From Xestospongia muta (taxonomy: Eukaryota; Porifera; Demospongiae; Haplosclerida; Petrosiidae), in contig OY848929.1 of NCBI GenBank assembly GCA_963693285.1, positions 2,172,501 to 2,236,500 of the forward strand: DNA of 64,000 bases, in the 5' to 3' direction. Each line of letters starts with the position of its first letter. Position 1 is the first letter of the stretch. Below are positions 1 through 13,023 of the stretch, piece by piece. A program made the translations under genes and the position numbers. The notes beneath the pieces are model-generated. The model made no database searches. It saw only the letters and a program-made list of their open reading frames with translations, and was not told the origin of the DNA.

Positions 1-241
1 ATTTATTGGAGTACAAAATGAATATTCTGTCTTAGAAGACCCTCGTGGTATTAGCATTTATCGAGGTTATATTTACGTGACAGACAAGGCATCATCTCAA
101 GTGTTCGTGTTTTCTTTGGATGGTCAATTAATAAGTAGTATAGGAAAAGGATATCTCAAATCCCCATGTGGTGTTGATGTGGACCTCGATGGGTTTGTAT
201 GGGTATGTGACCAGGAGAAAGAAGCTGTACTAATATTTTAA
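1..241 (+). CDS. NHL-repeat protein, 3' end only
   Basis: An open frame from base 2 to the TAA at 239-241 gives about 79 residues made of two NHL-type beta-propeller blades. The repeating pattern is 'P-R-G-I-x-I ... G-x-I-Y-V-T-D', then a V-F-V-F strand, then 'S-P-C-G-V-D-V-D ... G-F-V-W-V-C-D'. NHL propellers are usually at the C-terminus of TRIM or related proteins, where they bind RNA or protein. The start of the gene, and so any RING, B-box or coiled-coil part, lies outside the window. The protein ends right after the last blade, as is usual for the family. Confidence 0.75.
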   Translation, partial: FIGVQNEYSVLEDPRGISIYRGYIYVTDKASSQVFVFSLDGQLISSIGKGYLKSPCGVDVDLDGFVWVCDQEKEAVLIF

Positions 242-495
242 CTCCTTGCACTTACTCTATTTGTGCTAACTCATCATTTTTACATTTATCTCTGACATAG
301 TTTTCTCAATATTTTTATTAACTTGTGAGTGGCGATTAGTTAATTTTTTAATTTGTCGTGTTTTTTACTTTAAAAAATACAAAGAGATGGAAAAAATGAT
401 GATAATTGCTAATTCTATTATACACTAGTACTTCTTATTACAATAAATAGTAAGATCTGTTGCTGAACATAATATGCCCATGTTACCATGATATA

Positions 496-2340
496 CTAAT
501 ATATAGTGTGTTGTAGTCCATTCTGACACTCAGTAAAATGTAAATCCAATGCTCTCCATAATGCAGTGATATTACCAGCACCAAATCCTGTTGCTCCGCA
601 TCTTTGTATGATTTCAAGGAAGAAAGTGTCTCTATCAAATAACGGATGACTAAAAACTTGCATGAGATACCTAGAAATAAAGAAAGTACAATTATCAACT
701 CAGTATTGAAGATATATCACTACTAGTAATATAGTACAATGACAATATAATAGTTTGATTTGACGTCTATCATACCTAGGTTCTTTTGGCTCTTCTTCTA
801 ACTCGGAGTCAATAAGAATATTGTTTTGTTGCAATAAATCAAGTTTCTTTCCAGCCTTTTCAATCTCAGCCACTTTTTCAAACTACAAATTAAACACACA
901 TCATTACAGCCAATTTTATTACATGTACAGACCAAAGAGTAATACTCTGGAGGTGGAGTTATAAAGGGAACACAGTTACCACGGAGACAGGAAACCACAC
1001 CGACAATATCTTCAGTGTGAAAGGCTATGTGTTGTATGCCAGGCCCTCCATTACTGCTAAGAAAAGTCTGTACTTGGTTCCTACCTAAATAGAGGTAGCA
1101 ACCAAACAAAAATTATACCAATTCACACAATATCTTACCGGAATTAGGAAGTGGTTCTGCAAAAACTAGTTGAACTGGTTTGTCGACTCCTAACTTAGCA
1201 CCAATTTCAGAGCATTGCCAATACTGCATAGCTAACATTCTCATACCATTATTGCCCTCTATAATAAAACCAGCATCGTCTTCACTGGCATTAATTCTAA
1301 ACCGTTTAAAACCAAGATATGTCTCATACCTATATGAAATCATGGATCAGAAATGAATGTCAATAAAGTGCTGTTACAGGATACATAATAGCCTTTGATT
1401 TTAATATTACTCTTAATTGAATAATTAGAATATGTAGGTATTCAAGTAATTAAAACACAAGGGCATCTATCACAATTATTTTTACTAAAAAGCAAAAAGA
1501 GCTCTCTGGGGTTGGAGGGCAGGCTACAAATATTGTTCACACTGTACATCGACTACATCACTTTAATAGCTATAGAAAATCTAACCATTTCAAGATACTG
1601 TCTGATGTTCCTGTGTGACAGGCAAAAGTCACATGATCAACATGTGATATCCCTCGAGGAACATGAGAACTAACAGAGTCAAAACGACCACAACAAAGTC
1701 TACATGGTTGATTATATATCTCTGGACACCAGGTAAAACCAGGAAGACAAGAAATACGGGGTGAGAACTGGTCAAACGAGTTATGCATACTAGTTTTATC
1801 TTTAACATTTAAAGTCCAACTTCTAGCACAGTTACATGAATCACACATAATGGTATGATAGACAGAACAAAATGGTGTGTGAACATCAAACATCCTCAGC
1901 CCAATTCCATCAGTTTGAGAATGAGACTTACTAGCCTCACATTGAGACAGTAATCTAGTGGAGGTGGTCTTTGACTGGGAATCAGTCCTCATTACTGAAG
2001 AAATTTGGGTCTCAGTCCATGACACATGAGACATGGCTCTTTTATACATCTTAATATACTGGTCATCATTGGATGCATGTAATACAACATTGCTTATCCA
2101 GTCACCATGAGGTTCATTATCACTTGTTTCCATAGCAACACGTTTTGATGTTCCAACCCCTCTAATTACTATCACTACTGAATTAATATACAGTGCGACA
2201 GCTTCACATTCTTCCTCATTTTTATCACATTTCTCTGCAGTACGATGTGCAAATACTTGAAAGCCAAACTGGTTTTGAAATTGGGGCACACGTCGTTCTA
2301 GATTGGTTGATGAGACCACAAAATGATGAAAGGAGGCCAT
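496..2340 (-). CDS. HPDL: 4-hydroxyphenylpyruvate dioxygenase-like protein (HPDL type)
   Basis: Five exons: 2340-1586, 1329-1139, 1084-933, 882-776 and 670-496. All phases agree and give 459 codons plus stop. The protein is a vicinal-oxygen-chelate, non-haem iron dioxygenase of the HPD family. The three iron ligands are visible: the second His of [10 protein letters not shown] at the end of exon 1, the His of GIQHIAFHT in exon 3, and the Glu of FFLEIIQR in exon 5. The final segment ([13 protein letters not shown], then ALW) is the family signature. As I remember the human proteins, it looks closer to HPDL than to HPD. It is about 90 residues longer than human HPDL; the excess is a Ser/Thr/Cys-rich stretch within exon 1. 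HPDL proteins are mitochondrial and act on 4-hydroxyphenyl acids, but substrate here is inferred. It lies head-to-head with PGM3. Confidence 0.87.
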
Positions 2341-2532
2341 GATCAGCCGATGAAATTAATGATAAAGTAGAATACTTAAACAGATTTAATTCAGATAATT
2401 ATCATTTTATTTCTTATTATATCTTAAGACATAACGGTATCATGTTGCATCAGGATCACGACCAGGTTACTTTCGATTACGCAACTCATCATGTCCGTAA
2501 ACTAGATATTGTCTGTTCCGTACATTCAAAAA
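2341..2532. promoter_or_regulatory. Shared divergent promoter region, HPDL / PGM3
   Basis: 192 bp separate the two start codons, so both promoters and 5' leaders must sit here or overlap the genes. I see no convincing TATA box in a constrained position. Confidence 0.5.
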
Positions 2533-3480
2533 ATGGAGAGGTTGATAGTCCAATTTGTTCAAAAAGAGAAAGAGCTCTTTCCAAGTGGTCCACCTAAAAT
2601 CTTTACATATGGCACAGCTGGATTTAGAGACAGGTAAATTAATAATATTGTACTAGATATCTGGATGTTTGATCAGTATGACAATGAATTAGTGATAATT
2701 TTGTGGGCTGGTTTAATTTGTGAGCTGGTTTAATTTGTCAATATCTTCATAAACATGACTTTATTTTTAGAGCTGATCTCTTAGAATGTGTTATGTTCAG
2801 AGCTGCTCTGATTGCAACCTTTAGATCAAAGTCTGCTCAAGGTATGAATGATTTGATCTTACACGTATATATACAATGAACTATTACACTTTAAATGATA
2901 TGACACAATTACTAATGATTAGGGGGTGGTAATGAAAGTGTTTATGTTAATTTGACCTTGTAATTCACTTAATAGCCTCATAATTTATATGTCCTCTATT
3001 GGTAAGTAAGAGATATAAATTGTAGATTGAACTATCACATTGCTAGTTACAAATAGAGCATTATTTTATGTTATGCTTAAAATTTATGTTAGACAAACAA
3101 AAGTAAAATTTGATTTGAATAAACTTATTCCTATAATTTACAGCTGCTATTGGTGTAGTTATTACCGCCTCCCATAACCCAGAACAGGTAACCCTATCAT
3201 CATTATATTGTATTCTATATTTATATATACTAACTAGGACAATGGTGTCAAGTTTGTTGATACTCAAGGACAAATGTTGATTCCAGAATGGGAACATATA
3301 GCATATACTATTGGCAATGCTAAGTAAGAAGTATCTCTATAGAGATCTGATTGAACTTGATTTTTGTCTGTTTCTTTGTAGACCAGAAGAATTAGAGAAA
3401 GTAGCCTTGTCAACTCTCAAAGATTATCATCTTGATGACGGCAATTATCATCCTCAAATTCTCATAGCACGAGATACAAG

Positions 3481-3514
<34 letters not shown>

Positions 3515-6500
3515 TCCATCACATCTGTCTCATCTCAATAGGCCTAGTAGTGAAAAACTTGTACAAATTATTAAAGATGGTCTGGATCTTTTGACTACCA
3601 ACTATACTGACTATGGTATAATACAAAAAACATTCCACATATCTTCTCATTACCTCCTCTTGTCTTTTATTCTCCAGGTCTTCTAACTACCCCACAACTC
3701 CACTACATGGTTAAATGTACCAATTCAAACAATCAATATGGTACACCAACAGAGGAAGGCTACTGTCAAAAAGTATCTAAAGCCTTCAAAGATCTTATGC
3801 CTCAAGTATATAGCACAGTCACAATAATATTGTAGTCATATTGTATCAACAGAGAGACGGTCATAAACCAGTCTTAAAGTTGGATGCTGCTAATGGTGTT
3901 GGTGCTGGCAGAGTAAAAGAGTTAATGAAGTATATGAGTGATGTCTTAACAGTAGAGGTCTATAATGATGGATCTAGTGGTAAACTAAATTATATGGTTA
4001 GTTACCTACTATTGTTATAATAATAATAATAGTAATGATGTTTGTGTGTTTGTAGTGCGGAGCTGATTTTGTCAAGGCTTCTCAAGTCGCTCCTAATGGT
4101 ATGTTGTATATTCCTAAATAATTTAGTCTTTTGTCTACTTGTCAGGTATTCCTTATGGTGCTGGCGACTGTTGTGTGTCATTTGATGGTGATGCTGATAG
4201 GATTGTCTTCTTTTATTTTACTGAAGGTTGGTATGATGTTTTTTAAATTGAAGCAGGTGATTGAATAGCTTTTCTAACAGAGGGAAAGTTTAAGTTGCTA
4301 GATGGAGATAAGATTGCTTCTTTGGTAAGTATGTGTATCCTTCAAGACATATTTAAGTATTTTCCTTCCCTTTTTTCTTCTTCCTATTACTTTATTCCTC
4401 TCTCCTTCTAGATGGCTATGTTTATTAAAGAGATGTTGACAGAAATACAAGTTGAATTAAATATGAGTAAGTTTGGTGTGGTAGTCCTCACTGTGTGATT
4501 TGGCTAGAGAAAATGTCTGTAACAATTACAACTAACAACATGTAGCTAAAACAGTAATAGGAGGGACTTGTGTCTCTGTATGGGTTAGACCATAATAGTA
4601 CTTTTTTATATAAGTACACTAAATGTGGGTAGTGTGGGTGAATGTGAGTATTACCACAAAAGTGCTTATAGCCTCAGTTTTTTTTCAATTAAAACTGAAT
4701 CTTAATTATTCTGAAAACAAATGTAAACATCATTATATTAATGGATAAACATGTAATTAGAGATTGTGTGTATAAATTATAAGAGTGTGTAGATCAAGTC
4801 ACTGGTATATAGTTGAAATAATCATAATGAGCTATTTCATATCAAAGCAGAGAGTGAAATATGCGTCTTCTGTACTAGTTAAGTATTAATCTTCATCAGA
4901 ATCAGAGGAGCAACTAACTCTACTCTTAGGGGTACTAGAAACTCTTGGATGTTCTATAACTGGAGATTCTGCATTAGAAACAGTCCGACTTCGATATCCA
5001 GACTCGGTTGTATCACTACGATCTGACTTATTACTAGCTTTGGTGTCAGTAGTTTCATCTACTAGTGAAGATTCACTTTGAGGAGCTTTTGTTGTTGAAC
5101 GTGGTAAAATGTGGTGCATAAGTTTACTCATCTTGCTTGTTTCACTTGTTTGTCCTTGTTTTTCTAAGTGATCCATTCTATGTGTTAATTCATTCATATG
5201 TTCATGCATGGAAGCTAGATCTTGATGAAGAGTCTTGTTCATTTGTACCAGATGATCGATTTCTGTCTTCAGTGCAGAAACATTTTCTGATTCATTATGA
5301 TCTGATCTGATACCCTGAATTGCTGCAGTGTTAGAGGTAACTTGTCTCTCTAATGCATTAAAGCGATGTAAAAGTTCTTCCAGATTGAAGACTGATGGTA
5401 TTTCCTGCTTAGCTTCAGGCTTTATGGTCTCTTCAGAAAATTGGGAGTTGATTTTCGATATCTCATCACTGTTGGCTTGGATCTTCTTCTCCAGTTCAAT
5501 GAAGCTAATGTTCATTTGATTCTCTAGACTGTCTTCTTCTTGCTTTAAAGTTTCAATTTCTCTCTTGAGTTCTTCAATTTTGTCATTGTGCTCTTTCTTC
5601 TCTTTTAATGTCCATTCTAGTTGCAGTGTTAGTCTTCTTATATTTTCCTTTATTACAAAGTACTGATGAATGAGCACTGTTATGTTGTTATCTTCAGGCA
5701 ACATACCAGGAACGACTACATGAACTGATTCCTGTTAAAGATTTATAATCATGGCTCTATGTAAAGGATTTCTAACCTTGTCTGAATCTTTTTGTGGTGT
5801 AGAATAACTCATGGTATCCTTTTAAGCACAGAGAAAAAGTATCTTTGTCAAAGCTTGCTTGAGATGGGCTTTTATTTGAGTGGTCTGATCACAATGATTA
5901 AAATTATGAAAGTCATTGTGGTGGAGTGTTAAAACATCTTAAACACATATAAGGTTATGATCATTATAGTATGTTATTATTGTGTAATACTATCTTTAGG
6001 ATATTAGGGTATTTTATATGTTACATTGTTATTGTTACAGGTGTGATTCAGACAGCTTATTCTAATGGTAGCTCAACCAAATATATCTCAGAGGTTTTGG
6101 TAAGTGAAGCTGTACTTTATCATTCCTTGGTTTATGTTTAAAATGCTTAGTCATCAATTCAATCTTTTTATAGAAAGTTCCTGTGTCTTGTGCTAAAACT
6201 GGTGTCAAATATCTCCAACGTATGGCATTAGAATTTGACATTGGTATCTTCTTTGAAGCTAATGGACATGGTACTGTCCTATATAGTAAACATGCTACAG
6301 ATACTATCAGAACAGCCTCTATTAATGACAAGTACATAGTCTATAAACATTAGCATGTCTCTTCAATATGAGAACAGGTTGTCACCAGAAGCCAGAGAGT
6401 GTGCTAGATCGCTTCTTAGTTTAATTGACTTAACTAATCAGGTATCCTGCAACCAATCTTTTTATACTGCTTTAACTCTAACTGTTCCTCTTTCTCTTTC

Positions 6501-7090
6501 TCTCCAGACCACTGGTGACTCTATTTCAGACATGTTAATAGTACAAGCTATTTTATCTCGTAAACAGGTCAGTTATGTACTAATAATGCAGTAAATTACT
6601 CTTATGATATAATATAGTGGACCTGTAATGACTGGAGTCAAATGTATACTGAATTACCAAATAGACAAGTAAAAGTCTATGTAAGTAGTACTATAGTTCC
6701 TGATATAGAGTGTGTACTATTATAATAATACAGGTTAAAGATCGTGAAGTTATAACTACTACTGATGCTGAGAGACAGTGTGTTACACCGGTAGGTCTAC
6801 AAGATTGTATCAATGAGTTAGTAAGTGGAGTTTCATGTGGAAGATCTTTTGTGAGGTACCATAACTAAATATGTTAAAAGAAATAACATATTCTGGTTTT
6901 ATTAGACCATCAGGAACTGAAGATGTTGTTAGGATATATGCAGAAGCTGAAACACAAGTATGAGATATATACCCTTTACTCTCAATTATGATTTTCTGTA
7001 CTATAGGAGTTAACTGATCAACTTGCAGTGGCTGTAGCTCTTAAAGTCTATGAGTTAGCTGGTGGAGTAGGAGAACCACCTTCACTTTAA
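2533..7090 (+). CDS. PGM3: Phosphoacetylglucosamine mutase
   Basis: Twenty exons: 2533-2633, 2771-2841, 3144-3187, 3238-3323, 3382-3480, 3542-3615, 3678-3805, 3853-3996, 4056-4098, 4146-4226, 4281-4324, 4412-4466, 6041-6099, 6174-6331, 6378-6441, 6508-6567, 6618-6680, 6734-6855, 6906-6957 and 7007-7090. They sum to 1632 nt, or 543 residues, almost the same length as human PGM3 (542). The enzyme interconverts GlcNAc-6-P and GlcNAc-1-P in cytosolic UDP-GlcNAc synthesis. Visible motifs are the phosphoserine loop [10 protein letters not shown] in exon 3, the Mg-binding FDGDADR in exon 10, the sugar-binding FEANGHGT in exon 14 and the phosphate loop [16 protein letters not shown] at exons 18-19. 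Eighteen introns are 41-302 bp (most under 75). One, 4467-6040, is 1574 bp and holds an antisense gene. The intron after exon 5 has a (GT)n(GA)n tract that begins right at the donor. Confidence 0.95.
4886..5812 (-). CDS. Unrecognised coiled-coil protein nested in a PGM3 intron
   Basis: Two exons on the opposite strand to PGM3: 5812-5777 (12 codons) and 5731-4886 (281 codons plus stop), giving 293 residues. I do not recognise the family. The region from about residue 30 to 200 is rich in Glu, Lys, Leu and Gln with heptad-like spacing, predicting a long coiled coil broken by a short Pro/Glu linker. The C-terminal 70 residues are Ser/Thr-rich with many Ser-Asp and Ser-Pro pairs and an acidic end (SSDSDED), so they are probably disordered and phosphorylated. 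There is no signal peptide or membrane segment. The whole gene lies inside intron 12 of PGM3, so the two primary transcripts are complementary over this stretch. Confidence 0.7.
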
Positions 7091-7276
7091 GACTTTGTAA
7101 CTTCATATCATTTGGTGTAGGCTTGTTAGTGGAAATATTATATTATGTTTGTATGAGTGTTTTTTAATAGTGTGTGCTTGGAGAATACATTATGTTAAAA
7201 TAATTAATTCACACAATAATAATATTTGATTCAAACTATATTGAATAATAAACTAGTAAGTGTCGGTTTTTCAATG

Positions 7277-9188
7277 TTAAAGTTTTCCTGCTTCTTTCAT
7301 GGCCTAGAGAAAAAAACACAAACTATAACTTTCCATGTCCTTGTGACTCTCTCTCTCTCTCATTGTATTGCTCACATCTCTAATTGTCTCTCCCATCAGA
7401 GCAGGTGACAAAGTAACATGAACACCTGCGTCCCTAAGAGTGTCAATTTTTTGTTGTGCTCCGCCTTTTCCTCCTGATATAATGGCTCCAGCATGACCTG
7501 TGTGTCCAAAATAACTTACTGTGCAGATCTGAGCAATCAAATACTAACCCATTCTCCTTCCTGGTGGTGCAGTTAGACCAGCAATAAATGCTGCCACAGG
7601 TTTAGCATTGGGACCCTATTATAAAATATATAATATAATCTAAAAGATACTATGTACATGTTTTGAAGTATGGTTTACGACTCTATTATCATATTTACTG
7701 TATTGTTTTCTTTCAAAAAATGTGCTGCATTTTCTTCAGCTGAGCCACCAATTTCTCCGATAAGAACAATACCTACAAACATGTCACAGAGAACAACATA
7801 ACAAAGTGTCCTTACCATCAGTAGCAGAATCTTTGAGAAACACATCCAAACAATCTACAAAATTAGTTCCATTGAAAGGGTCTCCTCCAATACCTTCAAG
7901 CATTAACCCAACATCATTGAAATTAATTACATGTAGTGTTGCTCACCAACACACAATGACTGTCCTAATCCAACATTAGTAGTTTGCCATACTGCTTCAT
8001 ATGTCAGAGTACCAGACCGAGACACTATACCAACACAACCAGGTTGATGTATATGACCTGGCATGATACCCATTTTACTTTGGCCTGGCTACATGAGTAA
8101 ACAAACAATGTTACGTAATGTAAATAATTCCTGCTTACTCGAATAACTCCTGGACAATTTGGACCAACCATTCTAGTTTTCTCCTGTCTCAATAATTGAT
8201 GCTTTACCTAAAAGAAAAAGAAGTCTGTTTATACTGTCAATATGCACATTGGAACTGAATGGAGTTAACAATGAATGTACTTACCTTGACCATATCTTGT
8301 TGAGGGATACCTTCAGTTATAACAACCACTAAACCAATTTCTGCTTCAATGGCCTCAATTATGGCATCAGCAGCAAATTGAGGTGGGACATATATGATCG
8401 ATGCATCACAATTTGTATTGTCTTTAGCCTGCCAATAAATAATACAAGAAGTGTTCCAATAATATTGAGATCAATTGGACCCCTTACTTCTTGTACTGAG
8501 TTAAATACTGGTAAGTCAAGGTGAGTTTTTCCACCTTTGCCTGGAGAGACTCCACCCACCATATTAGTTCCATAGGCTATTGCTTGCTCACTATGAAATG
8601 TACCCTAAAATATAGGAGTGACACAATAAAACTAATCGATACTTAAATATATAATAAAGCCTCTCTAGTGGGCATTGGAAACTGAATTGGGTTATATAGA
8701 GAAGTTGATAATGCACTATGACATTAGGATGAAACTACATCAACGTGAAAGGCAGTATAATTCAGAGTGCATTAATAGATCATGACATAGTCATATGTGT
8801 GCCACAGTGGGTGTGTATCATAGGAGGTGCATATCAATGGGAACCATTGTAAGGGTTAAAGGTTGGATTATGGATTAAATATTAACGTGTGCATTTTCTG
8901 TGTTTGTCAGAGTAAAGGAAAGCAGTTTATATTATCCACATCACTGTTCTTAATTCTTACCTGTTTTCCTGTTAATCCCTGACAGATAACTCTCGTATCT
9001 TTATTTAGCACCAAGTTCGGTCTAGTTATAGCATAGTTTGAAGACCATCTTGAATTCCATTGGACACCTACATATGATAACTCAGTTTATATAAGTTTCA
9101 TGACCAGCTTATATTGACCTTTAAAAGGTAATCCTCTAATTCCATTATGCCATAAGCAACGTAGTAAAATGCTTCTTCCAGCCGCCAT
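7277..9188 (-). CDS. SUCLG1: Succinyl-CoA ligase subunit alpha, mitochondrial
   Basis: Multi-exon gene from the ATG at 9188 to a TAA at 7277-7279. The last exon is tiny (AMKEAGKL) and is reached from a GTGAGC donor after the ...MGETIRD segment. The alpha subunit pairs with a beta subunit to make ATP or GTP from succinyl-CoA in the TCA cycle. Motifs seen are the CoA-binding region (ICQGLTGKQ, then GTFHSEQA), [21 protein letters not shown], and the phosphohistidine loop [11 protein letters not shown], whose His codon follows an intron. The N-terminus is basic and hydrophobic with no acidic residues ([16 protein letters not shown]), a good mitochondrial presequence. The intron at about 8606-8960 is longer than its neighbours and holds nothing I recognise. 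Confidence 0.93.
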
Positions 9189-9317
9189 TTTACTTGATGA
9201 CCCCGCCCACCTCATTAGCTAAGTTAATTGAAATTTTATTTTGCTACAACACAACGTCAAGCCACTAAGCTTCTCCGGTACTTTTAACTTCTTTCTCCAT
9301 CCAGAAACAAGCCAGAC
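9189..9317. promoter_or_regulatory. Shared divergent promoter region, SUCLG1 / PANK
   Basis: Only 129 bp lie between the two start codons. Succinyl-CoA ligase and pantothenate kinase both belong to CoA metabolism, so co-regulation from this spacer is plausible but inferred. Confidence 0.45.
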
Positions 9318-12300
9318 ATGGACGAGACAGTTGCTGAAACGCCATTATCTGATCCCCCAACTTCGATTTCTAGTTCAAGTTCGATCAAGTCAAACGGTTC
9401 ATTGATTCAGATCCCACTAGGTAAGTTTCTCCATTAATTTATTTGCATTGTTATTGTGTGGCTAAAATAGATATGACTGTTATATATGTGAATGGAATTT
9501 TATTCAAAGATCCATTTATTTCACAATATTGCTCTCATTATTTTGTACATGGAACTTGTGCAGCTATTGTTCTGCGACATGTGCTAGTTAGTATTTTTGT
9601 CTTTCTGTCCATCAATTCCACAAGACGTTCTGCAAAAGCTTTGTTTTAAAACTAAAGAGCATCAAAATTCTTGCAGATCCATAAACATCTTTCTCAAAAC
9701 ACTTTTGTTTGTAATCCAATAGAGGGAAAATATTGAAAGAACAAACAAACCAAGAGAATAACTTCTGCATAATTATTATGGTCAATTTGTTAAAAGATTT
9801 TCATTCAAGAGATATTTTAAGCAACTGTATGTAATTTATAGTGAAACAGTAATACAATAATATTGGTGTCTTTTAACTTATGGTATTTAGACATCCTTTC
9901 TACATATGGACTTGGTTCACATAATAAATGCTTGTTGTCTTTTTAGTTTGTTGTTCTTTATCCTGCTCTGTTTCTGTTCTGTAGATAGTCAATGGTTTGG
10001 TGTGGATATTGGTGGATCACTTGTAAAATGTGTTTACTTTGAGTGCCCCAGTGCTAATGGTTCCAATCAAAAAGAGACAGAGGGGATAGCCGCAATGCGT
10101 GAATTTCTGAAGTCCAATCTGAAATATGGATCATCTGGTAAGTGGACAAATTGTTTACTTAAGATTGTTATCAAATGAGACACCCTTGAAGTGTTTAGTG
10201 ATGTTGTGGAAACTATATAGAGTAATAACTTGATACACAGCTAGAATCCACTCAATGGATGTGGTAACACCTGCAATATTATATGACCTAACAGTAAACT
10301 GGACAATTTTTAGTAGACAATTGACATGACTTCTTACACTAATGATTTATGTAGTCACACTTTTTCTAGTCATCATTCTTTGGTATTTATTGAGTAGACT
10401 CTCTGTTATTTTGTAATGTTTATAAATCTCTTATACATACATACATAGTTAATGTCAGAATAATCGCAAACAGCCTTTTTAAAGTTCATAAATAGCTACT
10501 AGGAGCCAGAATAGTGGGATAGGTTGCTCTCTATTCTCTTCCTCTCTCACACATACACACAGTTATTTGTTATTCCATATTATTGTTATTCTACAGGTGT
10601 ACGTGATCATCACTTGGAGTTACAATCCCATACATTTGGTGGTCAAAAAGGAACACTTCACTTCATCAAATTTGCCACCTCTAGGATGTCAGGATTTATG
10701 GATATGGTGACTGAAAATGAACTTGGTCATTTCTCCAAGATGGTCTGTGCCACTGGAGGTGGTGCCTTTAAATTTGAGGATGATTTTAAACAGGTCAGTG
10801 AGAGCTTTGTGTTACATTCATAGTTTTATATGAGGAATATTGGTCTGTTCATTAGCTGTGTTCAGTAATTGTAAACATGGTAATGTAATCTATACTGTAT
10901 AGCAGGTAATTTTGGAGGGAGAATATTGTAATGAATTGATATAAAATAGATTTTGGTGAATGACTTCTTACTACCACACCCCCAATTAAAATATCGAAGA
11001 ATAAAATTTGGTGAACGAAACTAATTTTGCCAATATTTTCTCCCTCCAAAATTCCCCACTATATGGTAGTTAGATATGCAACAAGTATTGGACATTAGAT
11101 AAACAAGAAGCCCTTGGTGACATCCATATTCTCACCCTCATGCTTATACAATATTGTTATTATACTGTTACCAAGTCCCACCCCTAAACATTTCTAAACC
11201 CTAAAGTAAAGGGCTTGTATAGAATAGTACAATATTATGAGTGTGGAGTGAACATGTAGACCTAACATAACCCTAATCCATAATGTAATTGATAGTTGGA
11301 ACATCTGATGTGCACTGACTCTCTCTCTCTCTCTCTTTCTCTCTTTAGAAACTTGGTATAGCTTTGCACAAGTATGATGAAATGGAGACTCTGATACGAG
11401 GTGTTCATTACTGTTGTCGTAATTTTCCTAATGAATGTTATTACTGGGAGAAACCCACAGACTCAGACAAGGCAAAAAAGAAAGAATTTCCATTTGAACC
11501 AGATACCTATCCATTTATTGTTGTTAATATTGGATCTGGTGTGAGCATGTTACATGTTATGTCTGAACACAAGTTTAAACGTATTGGAGGTAATGGATTA
11601 ATAGATAAATGGATGGAAGGAAGAAAAGAAGGATGGATAGCAATTCTTTCTCTCTAGGTACAAGTGTTGGTGGAGGGACATTTCTTGGTCTTTGTTCATT
11701 ACTGACTAACACAGACAATTTTGATGATGCTATTACATTGGCTGAGAAAGGTGATCATACTAAAGTAGATAAAATGGTTCGAGACATCTATGGTGGTGAC
11801 TATCACAAGTTGGGTCTATCAGGAGATGTAGTAGCATCAAGGTAAGATGGTGTGACAATACCACGTGGTTACTAATCACTCGTTGTTACAAGCACTCGAC
11901 AACACATGTTCACTTCAGCTGTTGATAGATGTGGCTTATCAAATTGGAATGTGATATTTTACTACTTGGCTCAGTGTGTGAAAGAAGCCACTTAAGACTT
12001 AGTTTATTTTGATTAAAGAATACATTGGTTGACAGAACTAGTGTTTAGGTACATACACACGAGGTTTCTTTTATTACTTATTACTTTTAGTTTTATATAT
12101 TAATTTTACTTTTTTTCTAGTTTTGGTCACATGATGCATAAAGAATATCGTGATCATGCTAGTCCGGCAGACTTGGCTCGAGCAACTCTTGTCACTGTTA
12201 CTAACAATATTGGAGCTATTGCAAGGATGTGTGCCTCAATTGTGGTAAGTTTGTACTGCTTTATATAAAACATTGAATTGGTGACTCAACAGTACTGTCT

Positions 12301-13023
12301 CTATAGTATATCATATACTGGGAATTATTAGCGATGATAAAATTTGGCGGAATTGTAAAATTTTATAATTGGTGAGATTAAATTTGACGAATTTAGTACA
12401 TGTCTTGTTACCACACCCACTTTAATGAAATAAAATGGAGTTCAGGTTTGATTCTGTTGTTAGAGGTTACCACGTGTACAGATTAAAATTGTGGGTGTGG
12501 CCACTACATGATAAATTTTGACTGTTATTTAATTTGGCGTTTTTTTTCAAAATTCTCCAATTCGCCAAATTTTATCAGTTGCCAATAAATCCTGGTATTA
12601 CGGTATACCCAATACATTAACAAATGTGGTTGCTTTCAATTAAGAACTTTACTTAGTAGCTTTGTAATAGTGATTTTAACTTAATCAAAACCTCATCTGG
12701 TTACTTGCTATTATCCCAAACAAGAGGCACAAGCTGTTTCTTCTTTTTAATGAGTTTTACTGTTGTTTAGAATTAATAATAACTTAATTAATATCTACTT
12801 TGTTGTTTAGGGAGTGGAACGTGTTGTTTTTGTTGGTAATTATCTCTGTAATAATCAACTCTCTACTCGTATGTTGGCCTATGCTATGGAGTATTGGTCT
12901 CAAGGTACTATACGGGCGTTATTCTTAAGACATGAAGGATATTTTGGAGCTCTGGGAAGTATGCTAATGAAACTTGAGGACTGTACAAAAACCAATAATA
13001 AAAATGAATCTGACTCTGAATAA
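9318..13023 (+). CDS. PANK: Pantothenate kinase (animal type II family)
   Basis: Seven exons: 9318-9420, 9985-10137, 10597-10793, 11349-11589, 11658-11841, 12121-12244 and 12811-13023. They sum to 1215 nt, or 404 residues. The enzyme phosphorylates pantothenate, the first and rate-setting step of CoA synthesis. The nucleotide-binding segment is [11 protein letters not shown] in exon 2. [13 protein letters not shown] in exon 3, NIGSGVSML in exon 4, [12 protein letters not shown] in exon 5 and the [10 protein letters not shown] end in exon 7 are all typical. A Ser/Pro/Thr-rich leader of about 35 residues precedes the kinase core; it does not look like a mitochondrial presequence. Introns are unusually long for this window (up to 566 bp), and two of them carry MITE-like inserts. 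Confidence 0.93.
10893..11069. mobile_element. MITE-like inverted-repeat element in a PANK intron
   Basis: About 175 bp with terminal inverted repeats. The left end (from 10893) reads ctgtatagcaggtaatttt and then ggagggagaa. The complement of the right end (11069 backwards) reads ccatatagtggggaatttt and then the same ggagggagaa. The arms are about 30 bp with few mismatches. There is no coding capacity. Possible TA target duplication at the edges. Confidence 0.6.
12308..12610. mobile_element. MITE-like inverted-repeat element in a PANK intron
   Basis: About 300 bp. The left arm (12311-12360) contains gataaaatttggcgg, and the complement of the right arm (12605-12560) contains gataaaatttggcgaattgg. 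The similarity extends outward through ata(c)ctgg / ataccagg and inward through aaaatttt. The interior is non-coding. It has a different terminal repeat from the element at 10893. Confidence 0.6.
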
